From Terrilactibacillus tamarindi (lineage in GTDB: Bacteria > Bacillota > Bacilli > Bacillales > Sporolactobacillaceae): a stretch of 64,000 nt of DNA. The position numbers were made by a program, and so were the translations under genes. A model generated the notes under the pieces. It had not been told where the DNA came from. It searched no databases and saw only the letters and a program-made list of their open reading frames with translations. Positions 16,852 through 26,066 of this stretch are shown in pieces. The stretch lies in the NCBI RefSeq assembly GCF_009718825.1, contig NZ_WNHB01000008.1:62001-126000 (forward strand). Direction: 5' to 3'. How positions within the stretch are numbered: position 1 is the first letter of the stretch; each line of letters starts with the position of its first letter.

Positions 16852-17874
16852 ATGGGGAAATTAAAATGGGTCGGATGTTTTATTATGGCATGTTTAGTCA
16901 TCTCTCTGCTTTCTGCGTGTGGTTCATCAAATGAAGATAAAAAAGCGAAAGGCTTAAAAAAAATCGTGATTGCGGAACCCGTGCATTTAATCGCTTACCT
17001 TCCATTATACGTTGCCATTAATGAAGGCTATTTTAAAGATGAAGGTCTTGATGTTAAGGTAACGACAGCCACGGGTGGCGCTCATGTCACATCTGTTGTT
17101 AGCGGTGATGTTTGGGGAAATATTGGCGGCCCAGAGTCAAACGCGATTGGAAGTGCTCAAAGTCAGGATCCGATTCAATCGGTCGTGAACGTGGTTAACC
17201 GTGCCAATGTCTATTTGATGGCAAATAAAAAACTCAAATTGACGGATTCAAGTAAAGAAGGATTAGCCAAGTTTTTAAAAGGTAAAACGATCGCCGCTGG
17301 TCGTTACGGCGGAAGCCCGAATCTTTTAACACGCTGGCTTCTGATGGATGTCGGATTAAATCCAAAAACAGATGTCAAACTCGATGAACCAGCGGATGCA
17401 GCAGCGGTTGTTTCACTTGTTCAAAGCGGGAAAGCGGATATGGCGAATGGAGCCGAGCCACAAATTAATGATGGGATCAAAAAAGGTATTTGGAATGAAC
17501 CGTTTTACAGTTTCACAAGCTTAGGCGATTATGCTTACTCTGTGATTAGTACCAAACAATCGACCATTAAAGATGATCCAAAAACAGTCCAAAAAGTCGT
17601 TAACGCCATGATTAAAGCTCTTGATAAAGTCCAAAATGACAAAAAACTTGCGATGGAAGTGTTGAAGAAAGAATTTCCAAGCACGCCGGAAGAAAGCCTC
17701 CAAGCTTCTATGGACCGCGCCTACAAAGATCATTTATGGAGTAAAGACGGATACATTTCAAAAGAAGCTGTCGCAAAACCGATGGATGTGGTGAATAAAA
17801 CAGGGATTTATACAAAAGGCTATAAATATAGCCAATTAGTTAACATGTCTTTTGTCGAAAAAGCCAAAAAGTAA
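16852..17874 (+). CDS. ABC transporter substrate-binding lipoprotein (NMT1/SsuA-like)
   Basis: An extracytoplasmic binding protein of 340 residues, anchored by a lipid at the cysteine of LLSACGSS (about residue 23). After it comes a type II periplasmic-binding fold with VIAEPVHLIAYLPLYVAINE and GYFKDEGLDVKVTTATGG, the usual NMT1/THI5/SsuA start. The start is ATG 16852, with AAGGGGG upstream; a longer in-frame reading from 16780 would precede the signal peptide. Members import pyrimidine precursors, sulfonates, nitrate or similar compounds. The isochorismatase-like hydrolase downstream suggests an amide- or urea-like nitrogen compound, but that is inference. Confidence 0.88.
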   Translation: MGKLKWVGCFIMACLVISLLSACGSSNEDKKAKGLKKIVIAEPVHLIAYLPLYVAINEGYFKDEGLDVKVTTATGGAHVTSVVSGDVWGNIGGPESNAIGSAQSQDPIQSVVNVVNRANVYLMANKKLKLTDSSKEGLAKFLKGKTIAAGRYGGSPNLLTRWLLMDVGLNPKTDVKLDEPADAAAVVSLVQSGKADMANGAEPQINDGIKKGIWNEPFYSFTSLGDYAYSVISTKQSTIKDDPKTVQKVVNAMIKALDKVQNDKKLAMEVLKKEFPSTPEESLQASMDRAYKDHLWSKDGYISKEAVAKPMDVVNKTGIYTKGYKYSQLVNMSFVEKAKK

Positions 17875-17891
17875 AAAATCAGGTAGTAGGT

Positions 17892-17944
17892 GGGTTTGCT
17901 CAATCAAGTGGAGGAGATCTTTGCTTGATTGAGAAGCCTTTTTA
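17892..17944 (+). terminator. Terminator or attenuator between the transporter and the hydrolase
   Basis: GGGTTTGCTCAATCAAG (17892-17908) pairs with CTTGATTGAGAAGCC (17924-17938), followed by five T. It would reduce transcription from the transporter genes into the hydrolase gene 28 nt further on. Confidence 0.75.
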
Positions 17945-17971
17945 AAAGACTAATAAAGGGGTGCATTAAAA

Positions 17972-18595
17972 ATGACTTCTCGTGACATCTTAGATCCAGC
18001 TCATACAGCCTTAGTGATTGTTGATGTCCAAAATGACTTTTGCCATGAAGAAGGAAGTATGGCAAAACAAGGTTTAGATACAAGTATGGCCAGAGAAATG
18101 ATACCGCAACTGAAACAACTCATTCAACAAGCGAGAGATTTTCATGTGCCCATTATTTTTATTCAGACCATTCATGAGACAAGTACGGATTCGGAGACGT
18201 GGATTAGACGTCTGAAGGACAAAAGCCATGCGAATGTATGCCGAAAGAATACTTGGGGCAGTGAATTTTTTGAACTAACGCCAACACCTGAAGATATCAT
18301 CGTCATCAAGCATCGATACAGTGCTTTCATAAATACACGCCTAGATTCAATTCTTCGTACGCTTAAAATAAGAACACTCCTTATGGCAGGTGTCAGTACG
18401 AATGTGTGTGTGGAATCCACGGCTCGAGATGGGTTCATGCTAGACTATGATATCGTCTTCCTATCCGATTGTACCGCAGCTTTCTCTGAAAAAGCGCACC
18501 TCATGACCCTTGAAAATATTGACCTCTTTTTTGGACAAGTTATGGCGTCTAACCAAGTTATTGAAAATGGGCTTAGCTTAGATCGGATTGAATAA
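17972..18595 (+). CDS. Isochorismatase-like cysteine hydrolase
   Basis: A 207-residue member of the isochorismatase superfamily. Catalytic triad residues are visible: Asp in VIVDVQNDF (about 18), Lys in IIVIKHRYSAF (about 112) and Cys in AGVSTNVCVESTARDGF (about 149), with the preceding cis-peptide region. The KHRYSAF and TNVCVE pattern is close to ureidoacrylate/RutB-type and N-carbamoyl amidohydrolases, so a role in releasing nitrogen from the compound imported by the adjacent ABC transporter is plausible. The true substrate is unknown. AAAGGGGTG is the ribosome site. A terminator follows. Confidence 0.85.
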   Translation: MTSRDILDPAHTALVIVDVQNDFCHEEGSMAKQGLDTSMAREMIPQLKQLIQQARDFHVPIIFIQTIHETSTDSETWIRRLKDKSHANVCRKNTWGSEFFELTPTPEDIIVIKHRYSAFINTRLDSILRTLKIRTLLMAGVSTNVCVESTARDGFMLDYDIVFLSDCTAAFSEKAHLMTLENIDLFFGQVMASNQVIENGLSLDRIE

Positions 18596-18609
18596 GTATA
18601 CTCTACATA

Positions 18610-18645
18610 GAAAGCTCTAGAGCGAAAATAGCCCTAGAGCTTTTT
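18610..18645 (+). terminator. Terminator after the hydrolase
   Basis: Stem AAAGCTCTAG (18611-18620) / CTAGAGCTTT with a T-run, 15 nt after the stop codon. Confidence 0.88.
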
Positions 18646-18666
18646 GATCATGTAGGAAAATAAATT

Positions 18667-18800
18667 GGGGGGATTTCTTCATCCCCCTACTGATTGATAG
18701 CCTAAACCAATCGGGCTCAAGCGGGCAGTTATCCCCCACCTAGGTGCTTGTATACACTCATGACCTTGAGGTGGGGGTCAAGACTCGCCGTTTGCGGGAT
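18667..18800 (+). repeat. Hairpin-rich repeat, copy C (long form)
   Basis: The best preserved copy, 134 nt: 5' hairpin GGGGGAT-TTCTTC-ATCCCCC, middle CTAAACCAATCGGGC, second stem CCCCCACCT / AGGTGGGGG, right end CAAGACTCGCCGTTTGCGGGAT. Same orientation as copy B; together they bracket the ABC transporter-hydrolase cassette. Stem positions differ between copies in compensating ways (GTGGGG/CCCCAC in copy B). Confidence 0.88.
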
Positions 18801-18838
18801 AAAATGAACGATGGTTATAATTTCATATTACTCCGTTA

Positions 18839-19714
18839 TTATGATGTCCATTTGGATGCCCATTTGGATCTCCAAGCCTGCTCAAGTGCCGAACGATTAT
18901 CTAAAATCAATTTGTTCAGATCCGTGTTGTAAAGGGAATCTGGCACGTTATGAGAGAAAATTTCAAGGACACATGGACCTCGGTAGCCTGCGTTGTACAC
19001 TGCGTGTAATAGCTCACCAGTAGGAATCGCTCCAGTACCTACACTTCGACGGTCGGCATTTGACCTTGGAGTTCGCCAATCACTGACCTGTAGTAAGAAA
19101 ATTTTCTCTGGTGATGAATGTATTCCTCGAATGAGATGAGCATCCTGCCATAGGTTCCATAAATCAAGGCAAATACCGACATTATTCCTGTTTATCTCTT
19201 GAACCAAATCCAGTGCTTGTTTGTATGTCCAAATGGCCGTTTCCTGATTGAGCAATGTCGGATTCAATGGTTCAAGGGCAATCTTGACACCATGGTAGTC
19301 TGCAATACTCGCAAGTTCTTGATGGAATAGGATAGATTGCTGGATCGCTTCGACCATATTGCCTCTAGGTGCAGGGCCTGTATTGGTGACGAACACAGCA
19401 CCGGGTGCATAGGGCGCAAGTCGTTCAATCGACTGACGAAAAATCTTAATGCGATCCTCTATTCTTTCTGGATGGGGCTGACCCACACTTGGCACCGCTG
19501 TTCGGACTTGTGGTTGAACGGAACTAACCTTGAGACCCGAATTCCTTAGAAGTTCTAACTGACTGGTCATCCGAGCAGGGTCGAGTTTGATTTCACATAC
19601 CTCAATCGTGTCGACCCCGAGTCTAACATAGTTCTCGATATCTTGTTCAAAAGACCAAGGCTGGGTAGTGAACTCATTAACACCATATGAAAAAGGAAAA
19701 GTTGATGGAATCAT
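18839..19714 (-). CDS. Sugar-phosphate isomerase/epimerase-like TIM-barrel protein
   Basis: A 291-residue xylose-isomerase-like TIM barrel (AP endonuclease family 2). Metal-site residues fit the pattern: EVCEIKLD, ALEPLNP (Glu), GICLDLWNLWQD (Asp), LLQVSDWRTP and CVLEIFSHN (Glu). Members isomerise or epimerise sugars or inositol derivatives; the substrate here is unknown. Its ATG overlaps the stop codon of the upstream alpha/beta hydrolase by 4 nt, so the two are translationally coupled. The C-terminus has a short repeated ending (SKWASKWTS). Confidence 0.8.
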   Translation of the reverse strand: MIPSTFPFSYGVNEFTTQPWSFEQDIENYVRLGVDTIEVCEIKLDPARMTSQLELLRNSGLKVSSVQPQVRTAVPSVGQPHPERIEDRIKIFRQSIERLAPYAPGAVFVTNTGPAPRGNMVEAIQQSILFHQELASIADYHGVKIALEPLNPTLLNQETAIWTYKQALDLVQEINRNNVGICLDLWNLWQDAHLIRGIHSSPEKIFLLQVSDWRTPRSNADRRSVGTGAIPTGELLHAVYNAGYRGPCVLEIFSHNVPDSLYNTDLNKLILDNRSALEQAWRSKWASKWTS

Positions 19715-20538
19715 CCTATACCTCCTGTGTTATTAGACATAAAATGAATAACCGATTCATTGAATTTTTCTGGTTCGTCAAGGAACAAGGCGTGACTACT
19801 ATTCTCGAAAAATACCGTCTGAGCGTTAGGAATATGCTCACCAACATAAGCAGGTCCTTGCCAAGGGAATACTTTATCTTTACAAGCAACAAGCACCAAA
19901 CTCGGTAGATCAATTCTTGGCAATAGATCACGCCAATCATAACGGGTATGGTCGGCCATGATGGCGTTCCTAGCAAAAGCCGGAGCCTTTGCCATCTCAG
20001 ACAGGAATAGTTCACGCTCCATGATAGTTGGCATTGTCGCCATGATGGTGTTAATTTGATTTTTATCAAAGTTAGAAGTATCTAGTGTAACTTGTGCTTG
20101 AGTATAAGCGAGTGAAGCGTCGTCATAGCACGTAGCATGCGCATATTTCCAATCGAGTGCATAATATTGTCTAGGAGATTGCTCCACGAAAATGGCTTGC
20201 CGAATTCTTTCTTTACCAAATAACTCAAAATAACTCCATATGACTGGGCAGCCAAGTGACCAACCAAGGACGGTTACATGATTTAAATTAAGAGTTGATA
20301 GAACATCGTATAGATCTCTTGCTAGTCGTGGTACTCGGTAACCGTGTGATGGTTTATCCGAGTTCCCATGTCCACGAAGATCAATGGTAATCACACGCGC
20401 ATGTTCAGCCAAAGCTGGCACATTTCTGTGAAAAAAACGTCCGGAAAAGCCCCAGCCATGAATCATTACTAAAGGCTGACCGCTTCCTTGCTCTTCATAA
20501 TAAATCTTAGTACCGTCATTCGTTTTTATGAACGGCAT
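19711..20538 (-). CDS. Alpha/beta hydrolase
   Basis: A 275-residue alpha/beta-hydrolase of the haloperoxidase/esterase type. The nucleophile elbow is VLGWSLGCP, the oxyanion region MIHGWGFSG, the likely acid LVACKDKVFPW and the catalytic His in NSSHALFLDEPEKF. It starts with MPFIKTNDGTKIYYEEQGSG. Substrate unknown. It is the first gene of a two-gene operon with the TIM-barrel protein. A ribosome site (AAGGAAGGTG) precedes the start. Confidence 0.88.
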   Translation of the reverse strand: MPFIKTNDGTKIYYEEQGSGQPLVMIHGWGFSGRFFHRNVPALAEHARVITIDLRGHGNSDKPSHGYRVPRLARDLYDVLSTLNLNHVTVLGWSLGCPVIWSYFELFGKERIRQAIFVEQSPRQYYALDWKYAHATCYDDASLAYTQAQVTLDTSNFDKNQINTIMATMPTIMERELFLSEMAKAPAFARNAIMADHTRYDWRDLLPRIDLPSLVLVACKDKVFPWQGPAYVGEHIPNAQTVFFENSSHALFLDEPEKFNESVIHFMSNNTGGIG

Positions 20539-20911
20539 CTAATCACCTTCCTTATTAAATATGTACATTAATTGTGAACTGCTTTGATTCCGATTTCTGC
20601 ATTTTGGTATTGGATTACTCCACCGTAATGCAGTTACTGTAATCAGATGCCAAATGCTAGATGTAAAAGGTATATTGAAAAGATACATATAGGTCTCTAC
20701 CCAGCGTCATTTTTTCTAAAACATTGAAGAGTAAGGGCGATAACCTAAGAGTTAAAATGAGAAGAGGAAATGCGTTATAGTTGATTGTAAAATTAAAAAT
20801 AGTTAGAAAAGACATTGAATATAAATTACCTTATATGATAGTCTTTATTTATCATTAATTTCCAGTTAATGCGTGATAAGTGATTGAAAACTTGGAGTGG
20901 AGTGATACAAA
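20539..20911. other. Intergenic region between divergent genes
   Basis: 373 nt separating the minus-strand hydrolase operon and the plus-strand VC0807-like gene. At 20610-20645 there are clustered inverted short motifs (GATTAC/GTAATC and GTAATGCAGTTAC) which might be an operator for the hydrolase operon. I see no gene or RNA structure here. Confidence 0.35.
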
Positions 20912-21562
20912 ATGAATAAAAACATTATCGTTTGTGATTTCATCCTATATTTAATTTTTCCGCTTGTCATATGGAATGTTTTTAAAAACTATATGGATGA
21001 TTATTATGCAATGCTGATCTCCTCCATACCTGGAATCGTATACAGTATTATTCGTTTTATTTTATTGAAAAAAATTAATTTATTCGGTGTCGCTTTAATT
21101 ACCAATTTAACGATAGGAATTTTAATTGATGTTTTAGCAGGATCTGCGATACAAATGCTCTGGAACGAGGTCTTTTATTCTTATATTGTCGCTTTTATAT
21201 TTATCGTGACGATTCTTATAAATAAACCTATCTTCTTGGTGTTCTCACTGGATTTTGTGGAAATGCAAGGACACACTCGAGAACAATTGAAAAAGGTGTT
21301 TTATCAAAAGAAAATCTTGTTTGTTTTTAAACTCATTACCTATGGATTTGCGTTAAGAGAAATTCTTTTAGCCACCATTAAAATTTGGTTAATACAAAAA
21401 TATGGCATTCATTCTTTTGATAAGGGATTAATATTAAGGCAAATTTTAAATTGGACGATCACTGGGATATCGATGTATGGGTTTATTTATATATCAAAAT
21501 GTCTTAATCCTCCTGAGCCAGTCACTAACTCTAAGCCAACCATGCAGGAAAACAACCCTTGA
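20912..21562 (+). CDS. VC0807-like multi-pass membrane protein
   Basis: A 216-residue protein with about six hydrophobic helices and a hydrophilic C-terminal tail. The layout (MLISSIPGIVYSIIRFILL, then INLFGVALITNLTIGILID) resembles the VC0807 family of membrane proteins, whose function is unknown. The start has GGAGTGGAG upstream. It ends 2 nt from the convergent permease gene on the other strand. Confidence 0.6.
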   Translation: MNKNIIVCDFILYLIFPLVIWNVFKNYMDDYYAMLISSIPGIVYSIIRFILLKKINLFGVALITNLTIGILIDVLAGSAIQMLWNEVFYSYIVAFIFIVTILINKPIFLVFSLDFVEMQGHTREQLKKVFYQKKILFVFKLITYGFALREILLATIKIWLIQKYGIHSFDKGLILRQILNWTITGISMYGFIYISKCLNPPEPVTNSKPTMQENNP

Positions 21563-21564
21563 TT

Positions 21565-22953
21565 TTAGAACATGAGTAAAATCTGAATGCCTCCAGTAAG
21601 AATAAAGAGATAGATCATGGTATAAATACAATTCCAGTTTGACAACGTTGTCGGTTTTACATTCATGATTGTGGACATTAATCCGAGTGTTCCGTTGTAT
21701 GGTCCCATAAGAAAAGCAGGAATAGCTCCACCTAACATCGTTAAAGTCAAAATAATAGGTGAGACATGCGCCAAATTTGTATGAATGGCTTCTGCGATAA
21801 GGACGAGACTAATGGCAGGATGTAATCCAACAAAGGCAAGAACTAATGGAATGAATGGAATGGTCAAAAGAAAGAAAGTAACACCAGTAAAATTAACGAT
21901 CTCGCTTATCCAATGACTGATTACTTGATCGGTATGCGTCATGTGCAGGGTTGTGATAAAGAAGCCAGCGGAGAGAAAAATAAAAAATTGATTTTTCATT
22001 TTGAATAAGTGATGATTAAAGTGATCTTTTAAACCAGTGAAAAAGGGCCTGATTTGACCAAGAATAAAGCACCAACAAAGTGAGAATGGAATGATCAATA
22101 AACTCACCAAAAATAAAAAGCTTAAAGGAGTCCATTTTTCAAATAAAGCAATACATATATTCAAAATAATGATTGCTACAATGACATGTAAAAATCGATA
22201 GGAGAGTTTTGATTTTTGTTCAGTCTTTTCGATGGCTGCCGCGGTTTCGTTTTGGGATTGTTTACTCTGTGATTTTATAGAACGATGGATGCGTGATGTA
22301 AACAATCCAATGACGAGATCTAATCCAAGTCCCACGAAGCTTAGTGTGATTAAGTAGGGGAGCACGTTTACATAAGATGCATTCGTTAATTCTAAAACAA
22401 TACCAACAATTGGTGTGACAGGAGCCCATAATAACGGCATGGCATACCCGTGAGTAATGGCCCGATTCAAAAAGCGTGACTTGTTCAAGATGGGATAGTG
22501 GCGCGTTGCAGGTTCGATCGCATAGTATGTAATGGGCAGAGCAGCGAGATTCATAAACGAACTAAAGACATAAGATAAAATCGAAGTTAATGAATATAAC
22601 TGTGCCGGTCGCTTCAGTTTTTGAGAAATCATGTCTTGTATGTCACGGGCATAACCGCCAAGTTGGATAGGTAAAGAAAGAATCGGAACTAAGGCAAAAA
22701 CAATAAGAACTTGCAGCATGTTTCCGAATGATAGAACATAAGAAGCAGTGCTTGCATGATGAGCGAAGAGTAACGAACTGCCCAATAGTAGGAAAATAAG
22801 ACCAAAGATAAGGGCTGGACCCCTTACATAGAATAAACTATAGGAAACGGATAGCAAGGCAAAAATGGCCATCAAGGTTTGGAGTATAGCGATGGGAAAG
22901 AAAGAAGATAAGACGTAGAAAATGAGCGCTAAAGTGTAAATCATTTTTAACAT
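21565..22953 (-). CDS. Large integral membrane protein, probable transporter
   Basis: 462 residues with about 11-12 membrane segments and one charged cytoplasmic loop near 225-250. Its arrangement of two hydrophobic halves, each with a small-residue re-entrant-looking stretch (ALPITYYAIEPATRHYP in the first, LTMLGGAIPAFLMGPYNGT in the second), suggests an ion-transporter-type permease related to DctM/CitM proteins. Substrate unknown; family assignment is tentative. It is convergent with the VC0807-like gene, with a 2-nt gap and no visible terminator between them. Confidence 0.6.
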   Translation of the reverse strand: MLKMIYTLALIFYVLSSFFPIAILQTLMAIFALLSVSYSLFYVRGPALIFGLIFLLLGSSLLFAHHASTASYVLSFGNMLQVLIVFALVPILSLPIQLGGYARDIQDMISQKLKRPAQLYSLTSILSYVFSSFMNLAALPITYYAIEPATRHYPILNKSRFLNRAITHGYAMPLLWAPVTPIVGIVLELTNASYVNVLPYLITLSFVGLGLDLVIGLFTSRIHRSIKSQSKQSQNETAAAIEKTEQKSKLSYRFLHVIVAIIILNICIALFEKWTPLSFLFLVSLLIIPFSLCWCFILGQIRPFFTGLKDHFNHHLFKMKNQFFIFLSAGFFITTLHMTHTDQVISHWISEIVNFTGVTFFLLTIPFIPLVLAFVGLHPAISLVLIAEAIHTNLAHVSPIILTLTMLGGAIPAFLMGPYNGTLGLMSTIMNVKPTTLSNWNCIYTMIYLFILTGGIQILLMF

Positions 22954-23227
22954 AAAAACACCGACCTCATTTGAATTAATTATCTCTATTCATATGTCTC
23001 TTACATATCCTATAAAATATATATTCTTAACGTTTTCATTCATGAGTTTAATAAAGTACTGATATTTGACTGAATGTTTTAATAAGAAAAAAGGGGGTAT
23101 AGAAAATAATTAGTTAATTTGTAACATTTTTAACAAAAGTACATAAAAGGACCGTCTGTTCATTGTTTCATATTTGATTATAGTCATCTCAATTGATAAT
23201 ATTTAATTTAAGTATACATAATAGAGG

Positions 23228-23405
23228 GTGTTCAAAAAGTCACCAATGATAAGCTGCGATTCTCGGCGTTGTCCAGAGGGGCTTCAACTAAAATCACTCA
23301 CGGCCTGTGGCTGGCGTTTTAGTCACCACATCCTGTGGAAGGCCGGTCCTCAGGAACTGCGCCGTGCTTTTCTTCTTGCTTCTAATTTGTTACCTTTTTG
23401 AACAC
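23228..23405 (+). mobile_element. MITE copy 1 (178 bp, 12-bp perfect terminal inverted repeats)
   Basis: The ends are GTGTTCAAAAAG (23228-23239) and CTTTTTGAACAC (23394-23405), a perfect 12-bp inverted repeat. There is no coding capacity. The interior shares long blocks with the element at 53246-53454, such as GATAAGCTGCGA, CTTCAACTAAAATC, CCGGTCCTCA and TTCTTGCTTCTAATTTGT. It lies just upstream of the ysoA-like gene, whose start codon is 23 nt beyond its right end. I see no convincing target-site duplication. Confidence 0.85.
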
Positions 23406-23427
23406 GTACTAATAGGGTGGGCGTTAT

Positions 23428-24456
23428 ATGAAGAAAAATCGAAAGCTGATCCGTAAAAAAGATAATGTTTATCTTTTTCCCTTTTTAGAAGACCGCCTTC
23501 TTGAAAAAGGAGTGGTAGCTTTAAAGGAAAAGCGTTTTGAAAATGCGCGTGAGTGCTTCGAACAATTAAACTACCTAGAATCAAGTCACCCTCAAGCAAA
23601 ATATGGGTTAGCAATTTGTTACGTTGAGCTCGGAGATTACGATCGAGCAGAGCATTTAACAGAACACATGCTAGAAGAAAAGGAAGGTCATCAACCTGAT
23701 GTTCTTCGCTTATATCTAACCGTTCTCATTCAAAAGAGAAAATACAAAAAAGCACTCGAGGTGATGGATCAAGCTTCAAATGATGGGGAACTTCCAAAAG
23801 ACATGCAGCAAACCATAGATCATTTGGCTGCATTTTGCCGGTTACGATTAAGAGAAAAGGATAGCCACCTAGACGATAGGCCAATTCAAAACTTAGATAT
23901 GTCGAAGTATCTATCTGATTTAAAGGAACAACCGCCAGAACAGCAGTGGGTAGCTATTCAGGATTTACAACGAGATATGGTTAAAGAAGATTTACCTGAT
24001 GTCGAACATTATTTACTATCAAAAAATGGTGATCCTTTCATCAAAAGTTTACTACTTAATGTGATGCAAGAAAAACAATTTAGCTCATTAATTAAGGTTT
24101 ATAAATTTGGTCAAACATGCGCAGTTAATTTAAATTCAGAAGAACTTTTCTATGGAGCCTTTGCGGAAGATGTTAAACAATGTCTTATACGTATTTTAGG
24201 TTCAGATAATCCAACATTGTGCGATTTAGCAGAGCAAGTATGGGGACATTTCGTCATTGCTGCTTACCCTTTGCCGCTTAAACCTGAACATGTTGAATTG
24301 TGGGCCAGCGCGTGTTGCTTTTATGCTGCAGAGATGAGTGGCCTAGACAAAAATATAACAGAAATTTCTCGATTATTTCACGTTTCTCCACCTTTGCTGG
24401 AGGAACCGAGTCAGTTTATACGTAAAATAGAAGAAGAATCGAGTGCAAAAAATTAA
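23428..24456 (+). CDS. ysoA: Tetratricopeptide-repeat protein, YsoA-like
   Basis: 342 residues. The N-terminal half carries TPR units (FENARECFEQLNYLESSHPQ, then KYGLAICYVELGDYDRAEHL and YKKALEVMDQA). The C-terminal half is alpha-helical and unrecognised. B. subtilis ysoA is a TPR gene directly upstream of tig, as here, which supports the name. Function unknown, presumably protein-protein contact. A MITE occupies the upstream region, so the promoter may be within or altered by it. Confidence 0.8.
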   Translation: MKKNRKLIRKKDNVYLFPFLEDRLLEKGVVALKEKRFENARECFEQLNYLESSHPQAKYGLAICYVELGDYDRAEHLTEHMLEEKEGHQPDVLRLYLTVLIQKRKYKKALEVMDQASNDGELPKDMQQTIDHLAAFCRLRLREKDSHLDDRPIQNLDMSKYLSDLKEQPPEQQWVAIQDLQRDMVKEDLPDVEHYLLSKNGDPFIKSLLLNVMQEKQFSSLIKVYKFGQTCAVNLNSEELFYGAFAEDVKQCLIRILGSDNPTLCDLAEQVWGHFVIAAYPLPLKPEHVELWASACCFYAAEMSGLDKNITEISRLFHVSPPLLEEPSQFIRKIEEESSAKN

Positions 24457-24474
24457 TATAAATGTGATTTGATT

Positions 24475-24502
24475 TTTACATAATTCTTCATTATGCTATA
24501 AT
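24475..24502 (+). promoter_or_regulatory. Sigma-A promoter for tig
   Basis: TTTACA (24475-24480), 16-nt spacer and a perfect TATAAT (24497-24502), shortly after the ysoA stop codon. It leaves a leader of about 190 nt before tig. Confidence 0.7.
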
Positions 24503-24702
24503 GGAGTGGTTGCAATCAGGAATGTTCTAAACGGATGATATGCTTATACTTTAATGTCGAGAATCGTTGTGTAAACACATAACTTTCACATACATGATAG
24601 TTCAAGAGGACGTATTTTGTCTTATGGACGATCAAAACAAAAAAGCCATACCGTTTGAGCAAAAAAGTTTTGTATGAAGATACATGTTGGAGGTAAGAAT
24701 AA

Positions 24703-26013
24703 ATGAATGTAGATGTTAAGTGGGAGAAAAAAGAGGGAAATGAAGGCACATTAACTGTAACGGTTGATGCAGAAAGTTTTAACTCAGCCTTGGATCAAGC
24801 TTTCAAAAAAGTTGTAAAGAAAGTCAACGTACCAGGTTTTCGTAAAGGGAAAGTTCCTCGTATGATTTTTGAACAACGTTTTGGTGTTGAAGCGTTATAT
24901 GAAGATGCAATCGATATTGTTCTTCCAGAAGCTTATTCAAAAGCTGTTGATGAGGCTGACATTGCTCCTGTTGACCGCCCTCAAATTGATGTTGAGAAAG
25001 TGGAAAAAGGAAGCGAATTTATCTTCAAAGCAGACGTAACTGTTAGACCAGAAGTTAAACTTGGTGAATACAAAGGTTTAGAGCTTGTAAAACATAATCT
25101 AGATGTCACTGAAGAAGAAGTTAATGCAGAACTTAAACAACGTCAAGAACGTTTTGCAGAGCTTAGCGTTAAAGAAGAAGGTACAGTTGAAGAAGGAAAT
25201 ACAGTCGTTATTGACTTTGAAGGTTTTGTAGATGGAGAACCGTTTGAAGGTGGAAAAGCTGAGAACTATTCTCTAGAAGTAGGTTCTAACTCTTTCATTC
25301 CTGGTTTTGAAGAACAACTAATCGGAATGAGCATTGGGGAAGAAAAAGATGTTAACGTGACTTTCCCAGAAGAGTATCATGCAGAAGACTTAAAAGGAAA
25401 ACCAGCTGTATTTAAAGTAAAAGTCCATGAAATTAAAGTAAAAGAATTACCTGAACTTGATGATGAATTTGCAAAAGATGTCGATGAAGAAGTTGAAACA
25501 CTAGCTGAACTTAAAGAAAAAATCGCAAAACATTTGAAAGAACACAAAGTTGAACATGCTGAAAGCCATAATCGTGATGCAGTGGTAGAACAAGCTACAA
25601 ATAATGCTGAAATCGATCTACCAGAAGTTATGATCACAAACGAGCTTGACGCAATGGAACGTGAGTTTGAACAACGCATACAATCTCAAGGTTTAACGCT
25701 TGATATGTATTATCAATTCTCAGGAACTGATAAAGAAGGACTTAGAGAACAGATGAAAGCTGACGCCGAAAAACGTGTACGTGCTAACCTCACTCTTGAT
25801 GCTATTGTAAAAGCCGAAAATATTGAAGCGACTGAAGAAGAAGTAAATGCTGAGCTTCAAAAAATGGCAGAACAATATAAAATGGAAGTTGATCAAATTA
25901 AAACATTACTTGCCGCTCAAGGTGGTACTGATGTGATTAAAGGCGATATCAAACTTCGTAAAGCCGTTGACTTCCTTGTTGAGAATGGTGTAGAAGGCGA
26001 CAAAGTACACTAA
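24703..26013 (+). CDS. tig: Trigger factor
   Basis: A ribosome-bound chaperone and peptidyl-prolyl isomerase that receives nascent chains. The 436 residues show the ribosome-binding signature [19 protein letters not shown], an FKBP domain at about 150-245 ([19 protein letters not shown]) and a C-terminal helical domain. Ribosome site TTGGAGGT. It is followed by clpX, a common order in Firmicutes. Confidence 0.97.
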   Translation: MNVDVKWEKKEGNEGTLTVTVDAESFNSALDQAFKKVVKKVNVPGFRKGKVPRMIFEQRFGVEALYEDAIDIVLPEAYSKAVDEADIAPVDRPQIDVEKVEKGSEFIFKADVTVRPEVKLGEYKGLELVKHNLDVTEEEVNAELKQRQERFAELSVKEEGTVEEGNTVVIDFEGFVDGEPFEGGKAENYSLEVGSNSFIPGFEEQLIGMSIGEEKDVNVTFPEEYHAEDLKGKPAVFKVKVHEIKVKELPELDDEFAKDVDEEVETLAELKEKIAKHLKEHKVEHAESHNRDAVVEQATNNAEIDLPEVMITNELDAMEREFEQRIQSQGLTLDMYYQFSGTDKEGLREQMKADAEKRVRANLTLDAIVKAENIEATEEEVNAELQKMAEQYKMEVDQIKTLLAAQGGTDVIKGDIKLRKAVDFLVENGVEGDKVH

Positions 26014-26018
26014 TCATT

Positions 26019-26066
26019 TGTAGTATAATTGGACAAGGCGCGAGAGATCGTGCCTTGTTTCTACAA
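26019..26066 (+). terminator. Terminator after tig
   Basis: ACAAGGC (26033-26039) / GCCTTGT (26052-26058), extended by outer TTGTAG/CTACAA. The T-run is short. Confidence 0.65.

Noticed and set aside
9227-23405. Integrative element or prophage inserted at the tRNA genes
   Set aside because: The accessory stretch starts at tRNA genes, but there is no integrase, no phage gene and no duplicated tRNA 3' end downstream that I can find.
24516-24749. Minus-strand frame in the tig leader
   Set aside because: It crosses the tig promoter-leader and start codon, with no family resemblance or ribosome site.
25377-25679. Minus-strand Ser-rich frame inside tig
   Set aside because: Shadow of a conserved trigger factor domain; low-complexity product typical of antisense to acidic helices.
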